A DNA stretch of 64,000 nucleotides from Pseudomonas californiensis (lineage in GTDB: Bacteria > Pseudomonadota > Gammaproteobacteria > Pseudomonadales > Pseudomonadaceae), in assembly GCF_021147775.1 (NCBI RefSeq), contig NZ_JAGTPK010000006.1:170379-234378 (forward strand). The letters run 5' to 3'. The notes under the pieces were generated by a model. The model saw only the letters and a program-made list of their open reading frames with translations. It did not search any database and had not been told where the DNA came from. Numbering within the stretch: position 1 is the first letter of the stretch; every line of letters begins with the position of its first letter. The translations under genes and the position numbers were made by a program. Shown piece after piece: positions 17,646 through 26,110 of this stretch.

Positions 17646-20600
17646 ATGTCAAAACGTTTCAAACATCTTCTGATACTGGCCATTTGCATGTGCCTGTACG
17701 GGGTCATGCTGGCTCGCGCGGAGGCCGCCGACCGCTATGCCTTGCTCGGTCGCTCAAGCCCCGCTCACATGGATGTGAAGCTGGAAAGCAGGCAGTGGCA
17801 GTGGGTACGCAGCAAAGGCGAACTGATTCTGGGCACATCGGCGCCCGACTATCCACCTTTCGACATCACGATTTCAGGCAACGAATACGAAGGCATCACG
17901 GCCGATTACGCCGGTATCATTTCTCGCGCGCTGGATCTGCCGGTCAGGGTCCAACGCTTCGAGACACGCGATGCTGCGATGAAGGCACTGGTTGCCGGTC
18001 AGATCGACCTGCTGGGGACCGCCAACGGTTTTGAAGCCGCAGACCGTGACATCGCGTTGTCCCACCCTTATTCAGTGGATCAGCCTGTACTGGTCACACG
18101 CATTGGCGAAACCCGCTCCCTGACCGACGGCCTGAAAGGCATGCGCCTGAGCATGGTTTACCACTACCTGCCCCTGGCGGATGTCGAAGCAGCGTACCCC
18201 GATGCCACGCTCAAGACTTATCCTTCCTTTCAACACGCCATCAATGCCGTTGCATTCAACGAGGCCGATGTATTCCTGGGAGATACGATTTCCACCCGAT
18301 ACATCATCAACAAGGGTTACCTCAACAATGTGCAAATGGCCAACTTTGGCAAACACGAAGCCATCGGCTTCGGTTTTGCCATCGGCAACGCTAACCCTTT
18401 GCTGCCGGGCATCATCAACCAGACGCTAAAAGCCATTCCAGTCGAAGAGCGCATAGACATTTCCAAACGCTGGGGTGCAGGCAGCGATCTTTTGCTGACG
18501 GACCAGAAGCTGCAGCTCACTCAGCGAGAAGAGCGCTGGATCGCGCAACACCCTATCGTGAAGGTGCTCGTCAACGAAGCCTATGCCCCATTGACGTTCT
18601 TCGATGCCAACGGAAACTTTCGCGGGATTACTGCAGAGCTGCTGGAGCTGGTTCGCCTGCGCACAGGCATGCGATTCGAGGTAAGGCGCGCTGCCAGCCT
18701 GAGCGAGATGTTGAACGAGGTCAGCCAGGGTCGCGCAGACATGATCGGTGCGCTGGACTCCAGCGATGAACGTGAAGATCTCCTGAGCTTCAGCCGCCCA
18801 TATATCGATAACTCGTACGTGCTGGTAACCCGCAAGGAGCCAGATGCCGCCAACCATCTGGAACAGCTTGCCCGCAAGCGGCTTTCCGTCACTCAGGGCA
18901 GTCCGATGCTGGGCTGGCTACGCCGCGAACACCCGAACATCGTTGCAGTCGAGGTCGACAACCCCTTTCAGACCCTGGACATGCTTGCGCTGGGCAGAAC
19001 CGAAGGCGCCGTCACGTCTCTGCTCAGCGCCAATTACTTTCTGTCCTCCGGCATATTCGGCGACCGGCTGCAGATCAGCGCCACCGCCGGCGAAGACCCG
19101 GCACTGATTTCAATGGCCACCTCCCGCAACTCCATCGAGCTGAGCTCTATCCTCGACAAGGCATTGGCGAGCATTGCGCCCCAGGAACTGGCAGTCATCA
19201 ACAATCGCTGGCGGTCCTACACGCCGGCCAACACCAACTGGCACGAGTACCAGCGACTGATCTATCAGATCCTCACGGGCGCTGGCGTGTTGCTGTTGGC
19301 CCTGCTGATCTGGAACGCCTACATGAGGCGTCAGATAAAACAGCGTGAGGCAGCCGAGCGCGCGCTTGGAGACCAGTTTGAATTCATGAGTGCGCTGGTC
19401 GACGGCACCCCTCACCCGATCTATGTTCGGGACCGCGATGGCCTGCTGCGGATGTGCAACGACAGCTACCTCTCTTCCTTCAGTGCTGGGCGCGCAGACG
19501 TCATCGGTAAAAGTGCAACTGACGGCGTCCTCAGCAACGCCTTCGAAGCCCGGGAGTACGCCGCCGATTATCAGCGAGTGATGGCAAGCAACACCTCGCT
19601 GATTCAGGACCGCACGCTGCACATTGGCGAGCGCCGTCTGACCATCTACCACTGGATTCTGCCATTCCGTGATTCCCTGGGCGAGGTGCAGGGCATTATC
19701 GGTGGCTGGATCGATATCAGCGAACGCCGCCAGCTTATCGAAGAGCTGCAGACCGCCAAGGAACAGGCGGATGCTGCGAATCGCGCCAAAAGCACATTCC
19801 TGGCAACCATGAGCCATGAAATCCGCACCCCCATGAACGCCGTCATCGGCATGCTCGAGCTGGCACTCAAGCGTGCCGACAAGGGCGAACTCGACCGATC
19901 TGCCATCGAGGTGGCGTATGGATCGGCCAGGGAGTTACTCGACCTGATCGGCGACATCCTGGATATCGCACGCATCGAATCCGGCCGCCTGGCGCTCAAC
20001 CCCGAGCGAGCCAACCTGCGTCAACTGATCGAGTCGGTGGTCCGCGTGTTCGATGGCCTGGCACGCCAGAAAAACCTTGTGCTTGTGCTGGAACTCGACA
20101 GCCAGATCAATACCGACGTGCTGGTCGACCCTCTGCGCTTCAAACAGATACTCTCCAACCTGATCAGCAACGCCATCAAGTTCACCCCGCAAGGCCAGAT
20201 CAGGATCACCCTGCAGGCCGAAAACACCCACGACCCGCAGCAGATACAGCTGCATCTTACCGTTCAGGACAGCGGAATTGGCATCAGCACCCAGGACCAG
20301 CAGCGGTTGTTCGAACCTTTCGCGCAGGTCGACAATAACGGTCAACTGGCCCGCACCGGGGCAGGTCTGGGGCTGGTCATCTGTCGTAGCCTGTGCGAGA
20401 TGATGGGTGGTTCGCTTACGCTCGACAGCGAACTCGGAAACGGCACGCAGATCAATCTGGATCTGATGCTGACAACCCTCGACCCCATGGCCGATCCCCC
20501 GATCCAGGCTGCTCCGGCGGCATTGACGGATCAGCCTCTGAATATCCTGATCGTCGATGATCACCCAGCCAACAGGCTGCTGATGTGTGAGCAACTCAGT

Positions 20601-21293
20601 TATCTGGGGCATCATTGTCAGGTCGCCGAAAATGGCGCACACGGGCTGGAACACTGGCTGTCAGGCAGCTTTGATCTGGTCGTGGTCGACTGCAACATGC
20701 CGATCATGAACGGTTACGACCTGACACGCGCAATCAGGGAGCGTGAACAGTCTGTGCAGGCCGGTTCCTGCACGGTCTGGGGGTTCACAGCCAATGCCCA
20801 GTCAGAGGAAATACAACGCTGTCTTGAGGCGGGCATGGATGACTGCCTGTTCAAACCGATCAGCCTGAGCATGCTTAACGACAGGCTGGCTCGACTCTCA
20901 CCCCTGCCTCTATCTGCGCCTGTCTCCGCCCCCCCCTTCAACCCGGACAGCGTGGGTAACCTGACCGGCAATCGCCCGGAGATGATCGAGCGGCTGCTCG
21001 CGCAATTGCTGCAAAGCAATCAGGAAGATCGGCAAGCACTCGCTGAGCTCATCATCGAAGGTGATCACGGTCTGGTGGGCGAAATGGCGCACAGGATCAA
21101 AGGCGCAGCGAAAATCATCAGCGCACACGCCGTGGTCAAGGTGTGCGATTCACTCGAACAGGCGTGTGAGCTCAAGATGGCGCCCGCACATTTGCAAGAG
21201 CGGCATGTGGCCGTCAACACTGCCATGCTCGAACTTGAACAGGCTTTGACGGTGCAATTGGTCAAGAACGGCGCGGCCAGACGCACTGACTGA
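17646..21293 (+). CDS. Hybrid sensor histidine kinase, BvgS/EvgS-like
   Basis: About 1215 residues. In order: N-terminal signal or membrane helix; two periplasmic venus-flytrap (SBP_bac_3) domains at about 55-280 and 300-530; membrane helix near 545-565; PAS at about 580-690; histidine kinase with H-box ATMSHEIRTPMNAV (His724); ATPase with DSGIGIS and AGLGLVICRSL; receiver (DLVVVDCNMPIMNG); and HPt (MAHRIKGAAKIIS). This is a full unorthodox phosphorelay, with all four phosphotransfer residues present. ATG 17646 is preferred over GTG 17634. The periplasmic domains should bind a small ligand, which is not known. Confidence 0.93.
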   Translation: MSKRFKHLLILAICMCLYGVMLARAEAADRYALLGRSSPAHMDVKLESRQWQWVRSKGELILGTSAPDYPPFDITISGNEYEGITADYAGIISRALDLPVRVQRFETRDAAMKALVAGQIDLLGTANGFEAADRDIALSHPYSVDQPVLVTRIGETRSLTDGLKGMRLSMVYHYLPLADVEAAYPDATLKTYPSFQHAINAVAFNEADVFLGDTISTRYIINKGYLNNVQMANFGKHEAIGFGFAIGNANPLLPGIINQTLKAIPVEERIDISKRWGAGSDLLLTDQKLQLTQREERWIAQHPIVKVLVNEAYAPLTFFDANGNFRGITAELLELVRLRTGMRFEVRRAASLSEMLNEVSQGRADMIGALDSSDEREDLLSFSRPYIDNSYVLVTRKEPDAANHLEQLARKRLSVTQGSPMLGWLRREHPNIVAVEVDNPFQTLDMLALGRTEGAVTSLLSANYFLSSGIFGDRLQISATAGEDPALISMATSRNSIELSSILDKALASIAPQELAVINNRWRSYTPANTNWHEYQRLIYQILTGAGVLLLALLIWNAYMRRQIKQREAAERALGDQFEFMSALVDGTPHPIYVRDRDGLLRMCNDSYLSSFSAGRADVIGKSATDGVLSNAFEAREYAADYQRVMASNTSLIQDRTLHIGERRLTIYHWILPFRDSLGEVQGIIGGWIDISERRQLIEELQTAKEQADAANRAKSTFLATMSHEIRTPMNAVIGMLELALKRADKGELDRSAIEVAYGSARELLDLIGDILDIARIESGRLALNPERANLRQLIESVVRVFDGLARQKNLVLVLELDSQINTDVLVDPLRFKQILSNLISNAIKFTPQGQIRITLQAENTHDPQQIQLHLTVQDSGIGISTQDQQRLFEPFAQVDNNGQLARTGAGLGLVICRSLCEMMGGSLTLDSELGNGTQINLDLMLTTLDPMADPPIQAAPAALTDQPLNILIVDDHPANRLLMCEQLSYLGHHCQVAENGAHGLEHWLSGSFDLVVVDCNMPIMNGYDLTRAIREREQSVQAGSCTVWGFTANAQSEEIQRCLEAGMDDCLFKPISLSMLNDRLARLSPLPLSAPVSAPPFNPDSVGNLTGNRPEMIERLLAQLLQSNQEDRQALAELIIEGDHGLVGEMAHRIKGAAKIISAHAVVKVCDSLEQACELKMAPAHLQERHVAVNTAMLELEQALTVQLVKNGAARRTD

Positions 21294-21394
21294 ACCGCCT
21301 CACATTGTGATGCTGCAATCGCTGGAAGGAAGGTTTGTCAGGAATGTCGATAACAGAAGGGATAAACAACAGGCTGGGCGAGCGGGGAAAGCAA

Positions 21395-21420
21395 AGGAAG
21401 CAGGCGATTGCCTGCTTCCT
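21395..21420. terminator. Terminator between hybrid kinase and yggL
   Basis: An 11-bp perfect stem, AGGAAGCAGGC with GCCTGCTTCCT, loop GATT. On the minus strand it is followed by a T-rich stretch (TTGCTTTCCCC), so it mainly serves yggL. Confidence 0.7.
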
Positions 21421-21426
21421 GATACA

Positions 21427-21771
21427 TCAAGCGACCGGATTGATTTCTTTTTCCGGGTACCAGACGTCGATCAGCGGGCTGACAGTCACTTCTGTCAGTT
21501 CGCTGCGGCCTTTTAGCCATGCTTCAACGGCAGCGCGTTGCTCTTCGCTGACCGAACCACGCTTGCTCAGGCAAACCAGACCGAAGTCATCGCCGCCTAC
21601 GTAGCCAAGACCGTTGGCTTCCATTGCTTCTTTCAGGAAAGCGTCGAGGAAAGCATCAATTGCCTGATCATCCAGCTCTTGCTTGAAGTCCAGGTTCAGC
21701 TCAAAACCCAGCTCCTGAAATTCATCGACGCAGAGTTTTTTGCGCAGACGGCGGGAACGGTTAGTGGCCAT
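21427..21771 (-). CDS. YggL family (DUF469) 50S-associated protein
   Basis: A 114-residue protein of the YggL/DUF469 family, reported to associate with the large ribosomal subunit. It has a basic N-terminus (MATNRSRRLRKKL) and the family block CVDEFQELGFELNLDF followed by GYVGGDDFGLVC. ATG 21771 follows GAGG at eight bases and matches family N-termini. It is divergent from dacB, with a strong hairpin in its upstream region. Confidence 0.9.
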   Translation of the reverse strand: MATNRSRRLRKKLCVDEFQELGFELNLDFKQELDDQAIDAFLDAFLKEAMEANGLGYVGGDDFGLVCLSKRGSVSEEQRAAVEAWLKGRSELTEVTVSPLIDVWYPEKEINPVA

Positions 21772-21840
21772 GGGACAATCCTCATCAGTAAATATCGGGC
21801 GGCACTTTACCAGCTTGGCGAGGTAAAAGCCCGACAAATG

Positions 21841-21864
21841 AAGGCCGGACAGATGTCCGGCCTT
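21841..21864. repeat. Perfect inverted repeat upstream of yggL
   Basis: AAGGCCGGACA and TGTCCGGCCTT form an 11-bp stem around GA, 70 bases before the yggL start, in the yggL/dacB divergent region (21772-22079). No T-tract follows on the plus strand; on the minus strand a weak one follows about 14 bases later. Role unknown: 5'-leader structure or operator. Confidence 0.55.
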
Positions 21865-22079
21865 GTCACCTGTCTCAAAGATGAATACTCAAAAAAATAG
21901 CCACTTCTTGGCACCTGCCCCGTCACAAGCCCCTCCCGCTTGGGGCATAATGCGCCACGTTCAAAGCGCTGATTCATCTATTCACCAGACCTCTGCGCAA
22001 TCACTATCGTTAAATCGTTACCGAGGGAATTCATCCATGCCCTCTTTTTTATTTCCCTTACTGCAGTAGGGTTGTATTC

Positions 22080-23549
22080 ATGATCAAATCGTTGCGTCCA
22101 CTTCTGATTGCTTCATTGCTTTTGCCACTGGCCCTCCCCATCAATGCGGCCGTCATCAACAACACACTGCCCCCCAAGGTCCAACAGGCCCTGAAAGCCA
22201 GCAAACTCGGCGATGACGCGCTGTCTCTGGTCATGCTGCCGCTCAATGGTCCCGGCACACCCACCGTATTCAACGCCGACGTTTCTGTTAACCCCGCTTC
22301 GACGATGAAGCTCATCACCACTTACGCGGCGCTGGAAATACTTGGACCTACGCACCAGTGGAAGACCGAATTCTTTACCGATGGCACGCTGAGCAATGGC
22401 GTGCTGCGTGGCAACCTTTATCTCAAGGGCGGCGGCGATCCCAAGCTGAACATGGAAAAGCTCTGGCTGCTGATGCGCGACCTTCGCGCCAACGGCGTGC
22501 AGCAAGTGACTGGCGATCTGGTGCTCGACCGCAGCCATTTCGTGCAACCACAACTGCCCGTATTCAATGACGATGGCAACGATGACAACAAACCGTTTCT
22601 GGTCAAGCCTGACTCATTGATGGTCAATCTCAAGGCCTTGCGCTTTGTGACCCGCAACGACGATGGCAGGATTCTGGTGTCGGTGGAGCCGCCGATTGCA
22701 ACGATCCGTATCGACAATCAGGTAAAGGCCTCAGCCTCCAAACAATGCACCGGTGACGTACGCTACAACCCTGTCACCCAGCCCGATGGCAGTGTGAACG
22801 TGACCGTTACCGGTCAGTTGGGCAATGGCTGCAACTCACAGACCTACCTTTCACTGCTCGACCACCCGACCTACGCTGCAGGCGCCGTGCGGGCGATCTG
22901 GCAGGAACTGGGCGGCAGCATTCAAGGCAAGGATCGCGTTGACGTGGTGCCGGCCAACGCCAAACTGCTGGCCAAGGCGTTTTCGCCAGACCTGGTGGAA
23001 GTCATCCGCGACATCAACAAGTTCAGCAACAACACCATGGCGCAGCAGCTGTTCCTGAGCCTGGGGCAAGAGTTTCGCAACGATGCCGACGGCGATGACG
23101 CCAAGGCGGCCCAACGGGTCATTCGCCAATGGCTCGCGAAAAAGGGCATCACAGCTCCGCATCTTGTGATGGAAAACGGCTCGGGCCTGTCCCGCGCAGA
23201 ACGCGTCAGCGCACGGGAAATGGCTGTCATCCTGCAGGCCGCATGGCGCAGTCCTTACGCAGCAGAGTTCATGAGCTCGATGCCGCTGGCCGGGCTGGAC
23301 GGCACCATGCGCAAACGCTTGAAAAAAACCCCTCTGCTGGGTGAAGCGCACATCAAGACAGGCACCCTGAACACCGTGCGCGCTATCGCAGGGTTCAGCC
23401 GCGACAGCAACGGCAACACCTGGGCCGTGGTGGCCATTCTCAACGATCCGCGCCCATTCGGCGCCTCGTCGGTGCTTGACGAAGTATTGGTTGACCTCTA
23501 TCGCCAGCCCAAGTTGGGTAACACCACAGTGTCCATTCAGCAGCCTTGA
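22080..23549 (+). CDS. dacB: D-alanyl-D-alanine carboxypeptidase/endopeptidase, PBP4
   Basis: A 489-residue class C penicillin-binding protein that trims or cleaves peptidoglycan peptide cross-links in the periplasm. It has a signal peptide (MIKSLRPLLIASLLLPLALPINA) and the active-site SxxK in PASTMKLITTYA near residue 75. The second motif, SNN, lies in INKFSNNTMAQQL, and KTG in GEAHIKTGTLNTV near residue 425. The spacing between SxxK and SxN shows the large insert typical of PBP4. It is monocistronic, divergent from yggL and convergent with the cyclase gene. Confidence 0.95.
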   Translation: MIKSLRPLLIASLLLPLALPINAAVINNTLPPKVQQALKASKLGDDALSLVMLPLNGPGTPTVFNADVSVNPASTMKLITTYAALEILGPTHQWKTEFFTDGTLSNGVLRGNLYLKGGGDPKLNMEKLWLLMRDLRANGVQQVTGDLVLDRSHFVQPQLPVFNDDGNDDNKPFLVKPDSLMVNLKALRFVTRNDDGRILVSVEPPIATIRIDNQVKASASKQCTGDVRYNPVTQPDGSVNVTVTGQLGNGCNSQTYLSLLDHPTYAAGAVRAIWQELGGSIQGKDRVDVVPANAKLLAKAFSPDLVEVIRDINKFSNNTMAQQLFLSLGQEFRNDADGDDAKAAQRVIRQWLAKKGITAPHLVMENGSGLSRAERVSAREMAVILQAAWRSPYAAEFMSSMPLAGLDGTMRKRLKKTPLLGEAHIKTGTLNTVRAIAGFSRDSNGNTWAVVAILNDPRPFGASSVLDEVLVDLYRQPKLGNTTVSIQQP

Positions 23550-23552
23550 ATG

Positions 23553-23595
23553 TGTCAGCTCAGGCCAGCTCATAAAGAGCTGGCCTGAGCTGACA
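23553..23595. repeat. 19-bp perfect inverted repeat between convergent genes
   Basis: TGTCAGCTCAGGCCAGCTC and its exact complement flank a five-base ATAAA loop. It lies three bases after the dacB stop and two bases before the cyclase stop codon. It probably ends both transcripts, but neither side has a T-tract, so it is unlike a standard intrinsic terminator. Confidence 0.75.
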
Positions 23596-23597
23596 GT

Positions 23598-25973
23598 CTA
23601 GAGCTGCTCTGGCTCCACGCGATCTCTGCCGGCCTGCTTGGCAGCGTACACGCCAGAATCGGCGCGCAACAGCATTCCATCGACGCCTTCGCCCTCTCGC
23701 CAACTGGCTATTCCGAAGCTGGCCGTTACCTGACCGACGCCGTCGATGTCCTGACTGCGCAGCGACTCGCGCAAGCTCAAGGCCAATTGATAGGCTTGCG
23801 CGCCTTGAGTGGCAGGGCAAAGCACCATGAACTCTTCGCCGCCAAGACGGCAAAACACATCATCGCTACGCAACCGCTGATTGATCTTTTGCGAAATCGC
23901 CTTGAGCACCTGATCGCCCACTGCATGGCCGAATCGGTCGTTGATACGTTTGAAGTGGTCGATGTCGAGCATGATGATGGATAAATGCCCGCCGTGTCGG
24001 TCGATGCGCTTCAACTCTCCCTGCAACCGATCCTGAAAATAGCGACGGTTATAAGCCCCGGTCAGCACGTCGGTCACCGACAAAGCCCGCAGCTCCTGCT
24101 CGACCCGCTTGAGATCGGAAATATCGGAAACAAACCCATGCCAGAGCACACTGCCGTCGGCCAGCAATTCCGGCGTCGAAGCCGCCCGCAACCATCGCAG
24201 GCCCTTGAGTGGCAACTCCACCCGGTACTCCTCGGACCACGGCGTCAGGTGCTGCGCGCTGGGTATGATCGAGCTTCTGATTCGCAGCAGGTCGACGGGA
24301 TGAATACGTTGCAGCACCAGTTCTGCGTCACTCATCAGCTGCGCTTCATCCAGTTCGAACAATTCGCACATACCGGCGCTGGCGTACTTGAACCGGGAAT
24401 GGCCATCGCTATCGAGCTGGAACTGATAGATGCCGCCTGGCACCTGCAGACTCAGCTTTTTCAAAAGCTGGCCCTGCGCCTCCAGCGCATCATGAATACG
24501 CCGATGCTCAGTGACATCACTGCACACGGCAAGATAACCAGTCCACTCATCTTCGTCGTCGTGCACAGCCGTGATGAGCATGCTGACCACCATTGTCTGG
24601 CCGTCACGCCGCCTGAAAGTCAGATCCCGTGCAGGATGCCCACCCTCCTGAACCGCCGCCACGAAGAGAGCTTTCAAGGCGATAACTTCGTCGTCCGATG
24701 CGTTGAAAGTCGTCGACGAGAAAGGCTGGAGCAGCTCGCCGAGCTTCAGCCTGGCCACCACCTCCGCCTCCGGATAGCCCAGCATCCGCTGCGCACCCAC
24801 ATTGAACGTATTGATGACACCTTCGCGGTCAGTCGCAATGATCGCCACTTCAGTCGCAGCGTCGAGCACGCTACGCAATTGCGCGTTGGCAGCGCGCAGC
24901 TGCTGCTCGCGCAGACGCAGTTGACGGGTGCGTTGCTCGACTCGACTCAAAGCCCGCTGTCGCTGGCTGATCAAGCTATACAGCAACGCACTGAGCATCA
25001 GACTCAACAGCCCGCCGAGCCAGACCACACTGCCGAATACCATGTGGTTGCTGACAACGAACAGCTCAGTAGGCCGCACTTCCAGCAGATAGTCCCGGTC
25101 ACCCAGATTCAGCACTGTGCTCTGATACAAATCACCTGCCACCGCAACACTGGGTGAGCGATACGCCTCTTCCGGCTCCGGCTGGACATTCAGGTCAGTC
25201 AGCGTGACGGCAAGGTTATCGTTCTCCGCCGCACCTACGCTCATCAATTGCGCAAGGCTGATGATCGCAGTAAGCATCCCCCGGAGTTCCGGCTGGGACG
25301 CCCCGGAAGACCTTGAAAACACAGGCGCAACCAGCATCACGCCGTAGGTATTGGCGGGAGACATTCCTAAAAGTCGAAGACGGGGTGTCGCGACAATTCG
25401 GTCAAGCAGACGCGCGCGCTCAATCGCGAGATGGCGTGTTGCTTCGGAATAAATATCGAAGCCCAGCGGCGCCGGGTATTGGCTGAGCGAATCAAGATAA
25501 AGAACAGGAAAATACTCGTCACGCGTCCCTGCGGGGGTCAGCGTACCCTGACTGTCGAGTTCGCGAATAGAAAAGTCAGGCATGCCGTCGCGACGCAAGC
25601 CCGCTTCGAACTCTGCACGCTCGGTTCGGGTCACTCGGGGGTTCCAGCCATACGCCTGAGTACCCTGCAACAACGGAGTTACAAAGCCATCGTACTCAGC
25701 TCGTTCTACTTCATTTGAAAAAAGGAAGAAGCGACGCAAGGTATCCAGCCTGCTGACCTGACGATCAAGACGCTCCTGAATGCGGCTGAAACGCTCTCCG
25801 GCGAGGATATCGAAGCGTTGTCGCATCTGCTGTTGATACACCTCATGGTCAGCCAGCGTCAGCATGACCGTCAGCGCGGCCCCGACCGCAAAGGCGAGAA
25901 CCGCAACCAGCCATGCTGAAACCTGCTCACTGATGAAGCCCAGCACTCTAAGCTTGAACCGTTTCGCCGCCAT
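23598..25973 (-). CDS. CHASE-PAS-GGDEF diguanylate cyclase
   Basis: A 791-residue membrane sensor making c-di-GMP. N-terminal membrane helix (residues about 17-40); periplasmic CHASE domain (about 75-300); second membrane helix (about 315-340); a coiled stretch rich in Gln and Arg; two PAS domains (about 365-490 and 500-620); and a C-terminal GGDEF domain. The catalytic motif is GGEEF (CRLGGEEFMVLCP). An inhibitory RxxD site (RSDD) lies five residues before it, so product inhibition is expected. It has no EAL domain. Ligands of CHASE domains are small and not predictable here. Confidence 0.92.
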   Translation of the reverse strand: MAAKRFKLRVLGFISEQVSAWLVAVLAFAVGAALTVMLTLADHEVYQQQMRQRFDILAGERFSRIQERLDRQVSRLDTLRRFFLFSNEVERAEYDGFVTPLLQGTQAYGWNPRVTRTERAEFEAGLRRDGMPDFSIRELDSQGTLTPAGTRDEYFPVLYLDSLSQYPAPLGFDIYSEATRHLAIERARLLDRIVATPRLRLLGMSPANTYGVMLVAPVFSRSSGASQPELRGMLTAIISLAQLMSVGAAENDNLAVTLTDLNVQPEPEEAYRSPSVAVAGDLYQSTVLNLGDRDYLLEVRPTELFVVSNHMVFGSVVWLGGLLSLMLSALLYSLISQRQRALSRVEQRTRQLRLREQQLRAANAQLRSVLDAATEVAIIATDREGVINTFNVGAQRMLGYPEAEVVARLKLGELLQPFSSTTFNASDDEVIALKALFVAAVQEGGHPARDLTFRRRDGQTMVVSMLITAVHDDEDEWTGYLAVCSDVTEHRRIHDALEAQGQLLKKLSLQVPGGIYQFQLDSDGHSRFKYASAGMCELFELDEAQLMSDAELVLQRIHPVDLLRIRSSIIPSAQHLTPWSEEYRVELPLKGLRWLRAASTPELLADGSVLWHGFVSDISDLKRVEQELRALSVTDVLTGAYNRRYFQDRLQGELKRIDRHGGHLSIIMLDIDHFKRINDRFGHAVGDQVLKAISQKINQRLRSDDVFCRLGGEEFMVLCPATQGAQAYQLALSLRESLRSQDIDGVGQVTASFGIASWREGEGVDGMLLRADSGVYAAKQAGRDRVEPEQL

Positions 25974-26110
25974 AGACAGAACTCACTGACGCCAACACGG
26001 TGTTGCGCCGCGCGGGCTGTGCATTCTGTTATAGCTAGTCGCCAGTAATTTGCCTAGTGGCGATGCACCAACCTGCGCGTTTGCTGCGAAGATTGGCGCA
26101 TCGCACACCG

